The notes under the pieces: model-generated
The model's input: the letters and a program-made list of their open reading frames with translations, nothing else
Told to the model about the DNA's origin: nothing
Databases searched by the model: none
Source: Bog-375 sp049698695
GTDB lineage: Bacteria; Acidobacteriota; Terriglobia; Bryobacterales; Bryobacteraceae
Direction: 5' to 3'
DNA: 64,000 bases
Assembly: GCA_049698695.1 (NCBI GenBank)
Contig: JBAVYH010000094.1
Span: 24,887-88,886 of the forward strand
Made by a program: the position numbers and the translations under genes
Part shown: piece by piece, positions 35,064 through 42,886 of the stretch
Numbering within the stretch: the stretch's first letter is position 1
Layout: each line of letters begins with the position of its first letter

Positions 35064-35639
35064 CTATTGCTGATCTGCCTGGTGTCGCAGCCAGTCTTGA
35101 TACTCCACCGCCCGCAGCCGGTACAGCACGTGGCGCCGTAACGGGTGGCCAGCGGCGATCAATGGGTGATCGAAATCGTCCGCCGGATCGCGCCGCATCC
35201 CCAGCTTCTCCATGACACGGATGGAGCGCACGTTCCCGGCAACGGTGAACGACACAATCTCGCTCAGCCGCGCTTGTTCGAATCCGAAGCGCATGATCTC
35301 GCGGGCGCCCTCGGTCGCTAATCCCTGGCCCCAGAATTGCACGCTGAGGCGCCAGCCGATTTCCACGCACGGCGTGAAATGTGCTGTGAACTGCGGCCTG
35401 GAGAGCCCGATGAATCCAGCCAACTCGCCGGTTGCGAGCACTTCGGCGGCCCACAAGCCAAAGCCGCGTTGCTCGAAGTGCGCTTCCATGCGGTCGATTG
35501 CGGCATCGCTTTCGGCGCGCGTCAGGCAGGCGGGGAAGTGCTCCATCACCCGCGGGTCCGAATTGATGCGGTAAAACGGCTCGCGATCTTCAGCGCGCCA
35601 GCGGCGCAGAAGTAAGCGCGGAGTGAAAAGCGAGGTCAT
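35064..35639 (-). CDS. GNAT-family N-acetyltransferase (RimJ/RimL-like)
   Basis: This 191-residue GNAT enzyme has LLLRRWRAEDREPFYRIN at the start, GELAGFIGLSRPQF, EIGWRLSVQFWGQGLATEGA (acetyl-CoA binding), FTVAGNVRSIRVMEKLGMRR, and a C-terminal beta segment. This is the usual arrangement of RimJ/RimL-type acetyltransferases that modify protein N-termini or small molecules. The acceptor is unknown. A long inverted repeat separates it from bshB1 upstream. Confidence 0.9.
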   Translation of the reverse strand: MTSLFTPRLLLRRWRAEDREPFYRINSDPRVMEHFPACLTRAESDAAIDRMEAHFEQRGFGLWAAEVLATGELAGFIGLSRPQFTAHFTPCVEIGWRLSVQFWGQGLATEGAREIMRFGFEQARLSEIVSFTVAGNVRSIRVMEKLGMRRDPADDFDHPLIAAGHPLRRHVLYRLRAVEYQDWLRHQADQQ

Positions 35640-35670
35640 TCGTTAGCGACTCAAGGAGATCATTTTGAGC

Positions 35671-35733
35671 CGCAGATAAACGCGGAGGAACACCGATAAG
35701 ATTCTTCCTGAGTCTTATCCCCGTTCATCTGCG
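35671..35733. repeat. Inverted repeat with CGCAGATAAACG arms
   Basis: CGCAGATAAACG (35671-35682) pairs with CGTTCATCTGCG (35722-35733), and inside GATAAGA (35695-35701) pairs with TCTTATC (35713-35719). The arms resemble a dispersed repeat type containing GCAGATAAACGC known from several environmental bacterial genomes. Confidence 0.6.
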
Positions 35734-35759
35734 CTGATGAGCGGCTGTGATTCTTTTTA

Positions 35760-36470
35760 TTAGATCGACCTTACTGGCATGGCTACGATATCGTCCACCC
35801 GCATGGCTTCTTTGACTATGAAAGGCTCGCCGTATCTCACGCCGATCAAGTTGCCGTAAAAACGCGCGATGGCGCCCAGGCGCTCGCGGATCTCGGGCTC
35901 GTCGGGAAACAGGCCGCCCGCGTGATCCGCCGCGCCGTACTGCGAGCGATAACTCAGCAGCGCCTCCATGCGGCGCTCAAATTGGCCGCTGATATCCACG
36001 ATGAACGACGGCTTCACATCGGCATACAAGCTCGAGTAGAGAATCTTCTGCGGGCGGTGCGGCTCGGAATACTCTTCGAGCTTCTTCAGCCCGGCCAGGA
36101 AGCAGGCTTCGAAGCCGATTTCGCTGGCGCGGTAATGGTCGGGATGGCGTGCTTCCCAATAGGGCAGAATCACCACCCGCGGCTTCAATTCGCGAATCTT
36201 CACCGCCAGCGTCATGCGCGCGGTGAGCGTGTTTTCCAGGCGCGCGTCGGGCATGTGCTGGTTGCCGCGCCAGGCCAGCAGCAGATGGCGGCCCGCTGCC
36301 TCCGATTCGGCGATGCGCTCTTCGGGCGTGCCGCGCGAACCCATGTCGCCGGCAGTGAGATCGAGCACGCCGGTGCGGTAGCTCATCTCCGCCATGCGGA
36401 TGAGCGTGCCGCCGCAGGTCTGTTCCACGTCGTCGGGATGGGCCGCGATGGCCAGCACGTCCAGGCTCAC
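35760..36470 (-). CDS. bshB1: Bacillithiol biosynthesis deacetylase, BshB1 type
   Basis: BshB1 removes the acetyl group from GlcNAc-malate in bacillithiol synthesis. The 236-residue LmbE-like zinc enzyme has LAIAAHPDDVEQTCGG (metal ligands His, Asp, Asp), LDLTAGDMGSRGTPEERIAE and PYWEARHPDHYRASE (third His). The start is GTG 36470. bshA and bshC are not in the window, so the pathway assignment rests on the close match of these motifs. A related GlcNAc-malate or mycothiol-like substrate is the alternative. Confidence 0.87.
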   Translation of the reverse strand: MSLDVLAIAAHPDDVEQTCGGTLIRMAEMSYRTGVLDLTAGDMGSRGTPEERIAESEAAGRHLLLAWRGNQHMPDARLENTLTARMTLAVKIRELKPRVVILPYWEARHPDHYRASEIGFEACFLAGLKKLEEYSEPHRPQKILYSSLYADVKPSFIVDISGQFERRMEALLSYRSQYGAADHAGGLFPDEPEIRERLGAIARFYGNLIGVRYGEPFIVKEAMRVDDIVAMPVRSI

Positions 36471-36542
36471 GCGCGCGCCGCTGGTTTCTTCAGGAATGGC
36501 AGCACCTCCAGTTTGCTGAGTACACCCGTTCGAGAATCAGCC

Positions 36543-36599
36543 GGGCCGGGCGTACCCGGCCCCTATAGGTCCGCCGTAGGGGCGAGGCATGCCTCGCCC
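36543..36599. repeat. Pair of GGCATGCC-family palindromes, head to head
   Basis: GGGCCGGG/CCCGGCCC around CGTA (36543-36562) is followed by the perfect 20-bp palindrome GGGCGAGGCATGCCTCGCCC (36580-36599) preceded by CCGTAG. The first reads in the opposite orientation to the second, so the two face each other. Confidence 0.75.
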
Positions 36600-36657
36600 G
36601 CGGGCTGCGCGACAAAACGCCACGGCAATTTCGAAAGGGCCTGCCATGCGATTCCAT

Positions 36658-37329
<672 letters not shown>

Positions 37330-38295
37330 TTAATCAGTCGGAGAGCCGCCCGACAGGGCGCGCGCGGCAAAGTCGGGATGCGAGCGCCGTTCGCCGCGCG
37401 CCATCAGCAGGCGGATCTCTTCGAGGCCGCGAATCCCGCCGCGGGCGCCCAGCGCGGTGCAGTTGAGGGCGGCCATGGCGTTCGAGAAATCGAGAGCGGC
37501 GGGCATCGTCATCCCTTGCAACACAGCATAGCAGAACGCCCCGTGAAAGACGTCTCCGGCGCCGGTGGTATCGACGCAGTTTACCACGTAGGCGGGCGCG
37601 TAAATAAAGCGGCCGTCCGCGCGAGCCAGGGCTCCGTGCGCGCCCAGCGTCATCGCCGCCACCTTCATGCCATATTCGGTTTGCAGGCTCTCCAGCGCCT
37701 CGAACGGATCGCGGTTACCCGTCCAGTTGGCGGGGAATTCGGAGCTGGCCACCAGGTAATCCACGTTCGGCAGCACGCGGTCAAAACCGTGGTAGATGGT
37801 GTCCACGTCCACCGTGACCGGAATCCCGTGGCGGCGCGCAATGGCCGCGGCATGAGCCACCGCCGGCGTGTCATGGCCGTCGATGTGCAGCAGGCGCGCG
37901 CAGGTGATCTGCTCGTCCGCAATCTCGCAGGGGTCGATGCGGAGGCAGTCGTCGCGCCGCCACAGCACCGTGCGCTCGCCGGTGGAGCGATCGATGATGA
38001 TATAGGCCGATTGATTGGCGCAGCCTTTCCGCAGTTGTACGTGGTCCAGGTTGACGCCCGTCGAGCGCAGGCTTTCCATCTGAATGCGGCCGCGCTCATC
38101 GTCGCCCACCGTGCCGATGTACTTCGCCCGCAGCCCCAGCCGCGCGCACGCCACCATGGCGCTGGCCACCTGCCCGCCGGGGCTCATCACTTCCGCCTCA
38201 AACGGCACCTTGCCGGCATAGGCCGGGAAATGCGGCACCATCAGCAGCGTGTCGGTGGCATTGAGGCCCACTCCCACCACGTCGAATTCAGGCAT
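37330..38295 (-). CDS. PfkB-family carbohydrate kinase
   Basis: This 321-residue ribokinase-like protein begins MPEFDVVGVGLNATDTLLMV. It has the first PfkB signature region SPGGQVASAMVACARLG and the C-terminal signature DTTGAGDVFHGAFCYAVLQG with the catalytic Asp. The sugar substrate is not evident; sulfofructose or other ketose kinases are close in sequence style. ATG 38295 is eight bases after a TACAAT element, so the transcript may be leaderless. A frame extension to 38337 has no support. Confidence 0.88.
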   Translation of the reverse strand: MPEFDVVGVGLNATDTLLMVPHFPAYAGKVPFEAEVMSPGGQVASAMVACARLGLRAKYIGTVGDDERGRIQMESLRSTGVNLDHVQLRKGCANQSAYIIIDRSTGERTVLWRRDDCLRIDPCEIADEQITCARLLHIDGHDTPAVAHAAAIARRHGIPVTVDVDTIYHGFDRVLPNVDYLVASSEFPANWTGNRDPFEALESLQTEYGMKVAAMTLGAHGALARADGRFIYAPAYVVNCVDTTGAGDVFHGAFCYAVLQGMTMPAALDFSNAMAALNCTALGARGGIRGLEEIRLLMARGERRSHPDFAARALSGGSPTD

Positions 38296-38303
38296 CGATA
38301 GAC

Positions 38304-38309
38304 ATTGTA
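38304..38309 (-). promoter_or_regulatory. -10 element TACAAT for the pfkB-rhomboid operon
   Basis: TACAAT on the minus strand lies eight bases before ATG 38295, placing the transcription start almost at the initiation codon. Confidence 0.45.
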
Positions 38310-38383
38310 ACGGCGCGCCCGCGCCTCCAGCGTACATAATAAGGTCACCGGCAGCCGTGCGTTGCGCCGGAACGGGATGGCTT

Positions 38384-38743
38384 ATGTATTCGCCGCTGCT
38401 GCTCGATCATTTTCAGAATCCGCGCAACGTGGGAGAACTGCCGCCACCTGCGGTTGCGGTAGAAGCTTCGAATCCGGCTTGCGGCGACATCCTGCGCTTG
38501 TCGGCGCGCTTCGCCGAAGAACGCGTGGTGGAGGTGCGCTACAAAGTGCGCGGCTGCACGGCATCCATCGCCGCCGGTTCGGCCCTGACGGAGTGGCTGC
38601 TGGGCAAGCATCGCGACGAACTGGCGGCGTTCCAGCCGGGTGTGATCGAGGCCGCGCTGGGCGGCTTACAGCCGGAATCGAAGCATGCAGCCGTGCTGTG
38701 TGGCGACGGGGTGAAGCGCCTGCGGGAATCCCCGCGCCAGTAG
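38384..38743 (+). CDS. IscU/NifU-like iron-sulfur scaffold protein
   Basis: This 119-residue protein has the three scaffold cysteines in NPACGD, RGCTAS and AVLCGD, and begins MYSPLLLDHFQNPRNVGELP as in IscU/NifU N-domains. It builds a transient Fe-S cluster for delivery. No cysteine desulfurase or other isc/suf gene is adjacent, so it is an isolated scaffold. It ends 16 bases from the convergent MgtC/DUF4010 gene. Confidence 0.88.
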   Translation: MYSPLLLDHFQNPRNVGELPPPAVAVEASNPACGDILRLSARFAEERVVEVRYKVRGCTASIAAGSALTEWLLGKHRDELAAFQPGVIEAALGGLQPESKHAAVLCGDGVKRLRESPRQ

Positions 38744-38759
38744 AGTATCGCCGCGGCTC

Positions 38760-40031
38760 CTACCGCGCCAGCCACAGCAGCGGCGTGAGCCCGGCCGCGG
38801 CCAGGGCGGCGAGGAGGCTCAGGCTCAACACCCCGGTCTTGCGGTCGCTCAAGGACCAGGCGTAAATTCCTTTGACCAGGTTATTGCTGGAGGCAGCAAT
38901 CAGAATAGCCACCGCCGCCACGCCCAACGTTGTGTTGCCGCCAGCGGTCTGGGTCATTCCCATGATGAACGGATCCACGTCCGTCACGCCCATCAGGGCC
39001 GCCAGAGAAAACACTCCCGCCTTGCCCAGGTAAGTCACTGCCAGGTGCGTGGCCACCACCATGGTGACGAAGAGCACCGCGAAGCCGAGGGCGGCGCGCA
39101 GCTCCAAGGGGTTCTTTGGCTCGAACTCACGCTCGACGTCTCCCGCCTTGGCATCGGGAACCCGGCTCCACAACCATCCGCACGCGATGCTGGCTCCCGC
39201 GAGAGACAGAAACGGCACTCCCAGAAGCATAATCAGGTTTCGGTTGAAGATGGTCACCAGGCCTGCCAGCCGCACATACATCACGCCCGAGGCAACCAGG
39301 GTGACTCCGGAAAACAGGTGCGGCCGATCCTCGCGTTTGGCGCGCCTGGCCAGGACCACCGTAGTCACCGTGGAAGAATAGGCGCCTCCCAGCAATGCCG
39401 ATAGCATCACCCCGCCCTGACCCTTGGTGACTTTCTGAATCACGTAGCTGCCGTAAGAGACGGTGCTCACCGCCGCCACCACCAGCCAGGCCTTGGCCGG
39501 ATTGATGGCAAATGGTCCAAACTCGCGGTCAGGCAGCACCGGCAGAATCACCGCCGTGAGCAACAGGAACTTAGTGAAGGTGAGGATCTCCACCGGTGCG
39601 ATGCGCTTGGTGAGACCTTCCAGCACGCCCTTCAGCTCCAGCAACAGCATGCTGGCCACGGTGAGAGTGGTAGCGATCCAGAACTGTTCGCGATACACCA
39701 GCGCGGCTGCCACGTAAGTGGTCAGCGCCGACATCTCGGAGGTGACTCCCGCCGTTCCGGAGGATTGCAGCTTGTTGCGGTAAGATAGCATCAGGAAGCC
39801 CGCCACCACTGCGAAGGCCAGGGTCACCGGCAGAATATCCCCTCCCGCCAGGAAGGAGATGCCATAGGCGATGAGACCGATGAGAGGATACGTGCGCACG
39901 CCGCCGAACGAGAATTGCCCGGTGCCCTCGCGCCGCTCCTCACGCTCCAACCCGGTCAGGAAGGAGAGGAACAGGACCAGCAGAATCTTGACGCCTTCCG
40001 GCGGTAACAGTCGGTAGAGATCGCTGAACAC
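38760..40031 (-). CDS. MgtC/SapB-DUF4010 membrane protein
   Basis: This 423-residue multi-pass protein has an N-terminal MgtC/SapB-like domain (LFLSFLTGLEREERREGTGQ, FGGVRTYPLIGLIAYGISFL). A larger C-terminal DUF4010 domain of about nine helices follows. These proteins are linked to magnesium limitation or metal and organic ion movement in other bacteria, but the activity of the DUF4010 type is unknown. No magnesium riboswitch-like leader was identified in the 100 bases upstream. Confidence 0.87.
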   Translation of the reverse strand: MFSDLYRLLPPEGVKILLVLFLSFLTGLEREERREGTGQFSFGGVRTYPLIGLIAYGISFLAGGDILPVTLAFAVVAGFLMLSYRNKLQSSGTAGVTSEMSALTTYVAAALVYREQFWIATTLTVASMLLLELKGVLEGLTKRIAPVEILTFTKFLLLTAVILPVLPDREFGPFAINPAKAWLVVAAVSTVSYGSYVIQKVTKGQGGVMLSALLGGAYSSTVTTVVLARRAKREDRPHLFSGVTLVASGVMYVRLAGLVTIFNRNLIMLLGVPFLSLAGASIACGWLWSRVPDAKAGDVEREFEPKNPLELRAALGFAVLFVTMVVATHLAVTYLGKAGVFSLAALMGVTDVDPFIMGMTQTAGGNTTLGVAAVAILIAASSNNLVKGIYAWSLSDRKTGVLSLSLLAALAAAGLTPLLWLAR

Positions 40032-40144
40032 GAGTCAGGTACAAGCATACCCGATTTCGCTGCCGCGGATAGGATAGGTAGTGTCTCAGTTCAGGTATTA
40101 GTGCTTTTCAGCGAACCAAGAGTCGCTGCCCGTTACCCGTGCAC

Positions 40145-41146
40145 TCACGGAATCAGGGCTTTTCGGATAGGTTCTACCCAGCCATCCTTGGCCATATCCC
40201 AGACGATGAAGTCGGAATCGAACTGCCAATAAGTCCAGGCCCACCCCAGAGACTCTGCCGTGCGCGCCACCCATGACGTGTAAAGGACGCGCGATTCCAT
40301 GGGGCCCTTGTCATACGCGCCAAACTCGCCCAGCAGGATCGGCCGCTTGTGCTCCTTCGACCAGCTCTGAACGCCGGCGAAATCGTCCACCACCCGCTGC
40401 TTCTCGGCGTCGCTGCCCCAAGTTACGCCGGAAAGGTGCGCCGTCTGCTTGCTCCAACTCGCCCCCTGATGGGTGAAAGCCATGGGCAGATAGTAGTGCA
40501 CGGTGACAATGATGTGGCGGTCGTCCTCGGGCAACTCGAGCTTGTCCAAAGCGTGAATACCATTCCAGAGCGCGGGGCCAATCACGACGTTGCGAACGGG
40601 ATTGGTTTGGCGAATCACCGCCAGCGCCTCTTTCATCAGCGCGTTCCAGCGCTCGGCGGTCAACTCGCCGTTCGGCTCGTTCAGGATTTCGAAAATGACG
40701 CTCGGCGGCGCATCCTTGTAGATCTCCGCGACCTGTTGCCAGAAGGCCAGCAACTTGGTCCGGCAAACGTCGGCGTGCTCCCCGCAAAACGTGTAATCGT
40801 GTTCGTCGAGAATCACGGTGAGATCGTTGGCCAGGGCGTTCTTCACCACCCAATCGAGGGTCTTCAGCCAGACCGGGTCCAGCCGGTCTTGCGCATCCAT
40901 GTGGTCAAAGGCCTGCAGGTTTACGCGCACGGTTTGAAACCCCGCTTGGTGGATGACCTGGAAATGTCGCTCGTGGAAGCGGGCCTCGGCAAAGTCTTTC
41001 CACAGCGGGTCATAGCCGATGATGTTCACTCCGCGACGCATGGTCGCAATTTGCTCGGAGGGATCGATCTGCGCTGCCAATCTGCCCACAACCGGGCCGC
41101 ACGCCAGCAGGGCGCCGAGCGCCAGGAACCGCAATGATGAGTTCAT
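40145..41146 (-). CDS. Secreted glycoside hydrolase family 5 (endoglucanase-like)
   Basis: This 333-residue enzyme has a signal peptide (SLRFLALGALLACGPVVGRLAAQ) and a GH5 barrel: MRRGVNIIGYDPLWKDF, TVRVNLQAF, the acid/base Glu in FEILNEPNGEL, HYYLPMAFTHQG and the nucleophile Glu in ILLGEFGAYDKG. WAWTYWQFDSDF supplies the aromatic platform. It probably hydrolyses cellulose or another beta-1,4-glucan or mannan outside the cytoplasm. Confidence 0.92.
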   Translation of the reverse strand: MNSSLRFLALGALLACGPVVGRLAAQIDPSEQIATMRRGVNIIGYDPLWKDFAEARFHERHFQVIHQAGFQTVRVNLQAFDHMDAQDRLDPVWLKTLDWVVKNALANDLTVILDEHDYTFCGEHADVCRTKLLAFWQQVAEIYKDAPPSVIFEILNEPNGELTAERWNALMKEALAVIRQTNPVRNVVIGPALWNGIHALDKLELPEDDRHIIVTVHYYLPMAFTHQGASWSKQTAHLSGVTWGSDAEKQRVVDDFAGVQSWSKEHKRPILLGEFGAYDKGPMESRVLYTSWVARTAESLGWAWTYWQFDSDFIVWDMAKDGWVEPIRKALIP

Positions 41147-41198
41147 GTCTTAACCAGTCTATCGGGATTTCACTGGACGGCTATCGTTAATAGCTGGC

Positions 41199-41732
41199 CT
41201 ATTGAGCGGCAGTTTCTGTCGCCACCGGCGCCGCCGGCGGGACTGTTTCTTTCGCCGCAGCCTTCTTCAAGGGCGCAGCTTTCTTTGCCGTCTTTCGCGC
41301 AGCCTTAGCGGCCGCCTTTTTGACAACGGCCTTCTTCGCGGCCGGTGCAGCTTTCTTTGCGGCGGCGGGTTGCGCCTTGGCTGCCTTCGCCAACCGCCAG
41401 CGTTTCTTGGTAGCCGCAATAATTCGCTTCATGCCCTCTTGGCTGATCCGGCGTTTCTGCTTCGGTGCTTCCGGCGCAGCTACTGACGGCGGCGCGGATT
41501 CGCCGCGCATCTTGGCCCATCGCTCTCGCTGGGCTGCGGCAATCGCCCTTCTGCCGGCGGCGCTCATCTTCCGGCGCTTTCGTGGAGCCCCTTTTGGAGC
41601 AGCGGCAGACGGTACGGGGCTACCGGCTAACATCGCCCGGAGTTCGGCAATCTGAGCATTGATTCTTGACTTTCGCGCTTCGTAGCCTTGGATGGCCGCG
41701 GTGACAATTTGAGATGTTAGTTGTTTTGGCAT
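41199..41732 (-). CDS. Lys/Ala-rich histone-H1-like DNA-binding protein
   Basis: This 177-residue basic protein has three parts. First is a short helical N-terminus (IQGYEARKSRINAQIAELRAML). Next come two similar basic repeats (KRRKMSAAGRRAIAAAQRER and KRRISQEGMKRIIAATKKRW, residues about 53-115). The C-terminal tail (about 118-165) is built almost entirely from Lys, Ala and Pro, like eukaryotic H1 and bacterial Hc1/AlgP tails. The repeats resemble NUMOD-like DNA-binding motifs. A nucleoid-associated role is inferred, not shown. Confidence 0.7.
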   Translation of the reverse strand: MPKQLTSQIVTAAIQGYEARKSRINAQIAELRAMLAGSPVPSAAAPKGAPRKRRKMSAAGRRAIAAAQRERWAKMRGESAPPSVAAPEAPKQKRRISQEGMKRIIAATKKRWRLAKAAKAQPAAAKKAAPAAKKAVVKKAAAKAARKTAKKAAPLKKAAAKETVPPAAPVATETAAQ

Positions 41733-41818
41733 GGGATTCTCGACGTTCTTGCATCCTACACATTAACGCATTTTTCCTCGTCGGGGTGGGAAATCAACGC
41801 TCGCTTAGCTACCGGAGC

Positions 41819-42721
41819 CTATCTTTTTCCGAGGTTCAACCGCCGCCCAAGAATCATTTTCACCAGGAGATGATCGGTCCCCGCGGTCAGGCCGATGCCG
41901 GTTGCGAAGTTGAATTCCCAGTCAGGACCGAGGTTCAGGTCAATCGCCGGCATGATCGCCTGCTGCTGGTCGCGCAACGGATCGAAGCCCATGATGGAGC
42001 CGACCGCACCGTAGTATTCAACGCCCACGGTGACCTTTTTGGTCACATCATAGCCAACCTTGGCGTTTGGCGCGAAAGTGACTCCCTTGCTCACTTCCAG
42101 TCCGTGGAAGGAGCGGTCCAGCGTAGGGTTGAGGCTCACATACCAACGGTCCAATTGTTTGTCGACGATGGGCCGGATCTCCCAAGTCCAGGTATCGGTG
42201 GAGTACGACCGGCGCTGGTAACCAATTTCGTTGGAGAGACTCACATTCACCGGCCAATGCCAGGCTTCGGGGATCCGCACGCGCGGGCGAATATGATCGC
42301 CCACCCACTGGTAACCTTCGTTTGCGCGGTAGCTCATGAATATATAGAAACCGGTTTCGAACCACTGATTGAAGCCTTGCGTGATCTCGATAGTCTCGTG
42401 CAGCGCGTGCTCATCCGCGCGCACTCCGTCTATCGCCTGCTTGGATCCCTCGAAAGTGAAATTGGAGTGCAGTTCCACCATGGTATGGTCCGGGGGAACC
42501 AGGTCGGCGCCGTACACCTGTATCTCATAGTTGTCCTGCGCGCGAACCAGTGGAGGCGTGAGAAGGAATAGGAGCGACACCAGCAGGCCCGCCGTCACCG
42601 GACCGGCAATTCCGCCCTCCCGGACCTGGAGGACGGCACCCTGCATTTGGCCGGGCAAGCATACTATGGGCCGCTTCGCTTGACTGCAAACCTGTTGCCG
42701 ATGTCCCTTCCGCCGCTCCAT
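41819..42721 (-). CDS. Probable outer-membrane beta-barrel protein
   Basis: A signal peptide (TAGLLVSLLFLLTPPLVRAQ) precedes about 240 residues of alternating amphipathic strands rich in aromatic residues. Examples are NYEIQVYGADLVPPDHTMVE, WFETGFYIFMSY and WYVSLNPTLDRSF. The protein ends in GRRLNLGKR rather than a terminal aromatic residue. I recognise no named family; it resembles uncharacterised MetA-pathway or transporter-type barrels often annotated as hypothetical. ATG 42721 lies 12 bases after a TACAAT element; ATG 42646 would give a more usual signal-peptide length. Confidence 0.65.
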   Translation of the reverse strand: MERRKGHRQQVCSQAKRPIVCLPGQMQGAVLQVREGGIAGPVTAGLLVSLLFLLTPPLVRAQDNYEIQVYGADLVPPDHTMVELHSNFTFEGSKQAIDGVRADEHALHETIEITQGFNQWFETGFYIFMSYRANEGYQWVGDHIRPRVRIPEAWHWPVNVSLSNEIGYQRRSYSTDTWTWEIRPIVDKQLDRWYVSLNPTLDRSFHGLEVSKGVTFAPNAKVGYDVTKKVTVGVEYYGAVGSIMGFDPLRDQQQAIMPAIDLNLGPDWEFNFATGIGLTAGTDHLLVKMILGRRLNLGKR

Positions 42722-42733
42722 TGTGGTCTATCC

Positions 42734-42739
42734 ATTGTA
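42734..42739 (-). promoter_or_regulatory. -10 element TACAAT
   Basis: TACAAT on the minus strand lies 12 bases before ATG 42721, giving a leader of about six bases if that start is used. Confidence 0.4.
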
Positions 42740-42886
42740 TGTAAATCTCTGTTTTCGCTGAAGCGCGAATCGAGAGTGAACGATTGGCGGACCGTATCGA
42801 ACGCGGGAACTATCGCTGCTTTCCTCGCGCGCCGGCGCTCTTCCGTCGAGTCACTGTAACAGCGGCTCGCGCGGCCAACGCCGCCC

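Noticed and set aside
41305..41520. CRISPR or tandem-repeat array suspected in the Lys/Ala-rich tail
   Set aside because: The repetition is codon-level repetition of a Lys/Ala/Pro protein tail, without spacers or identical repeats.
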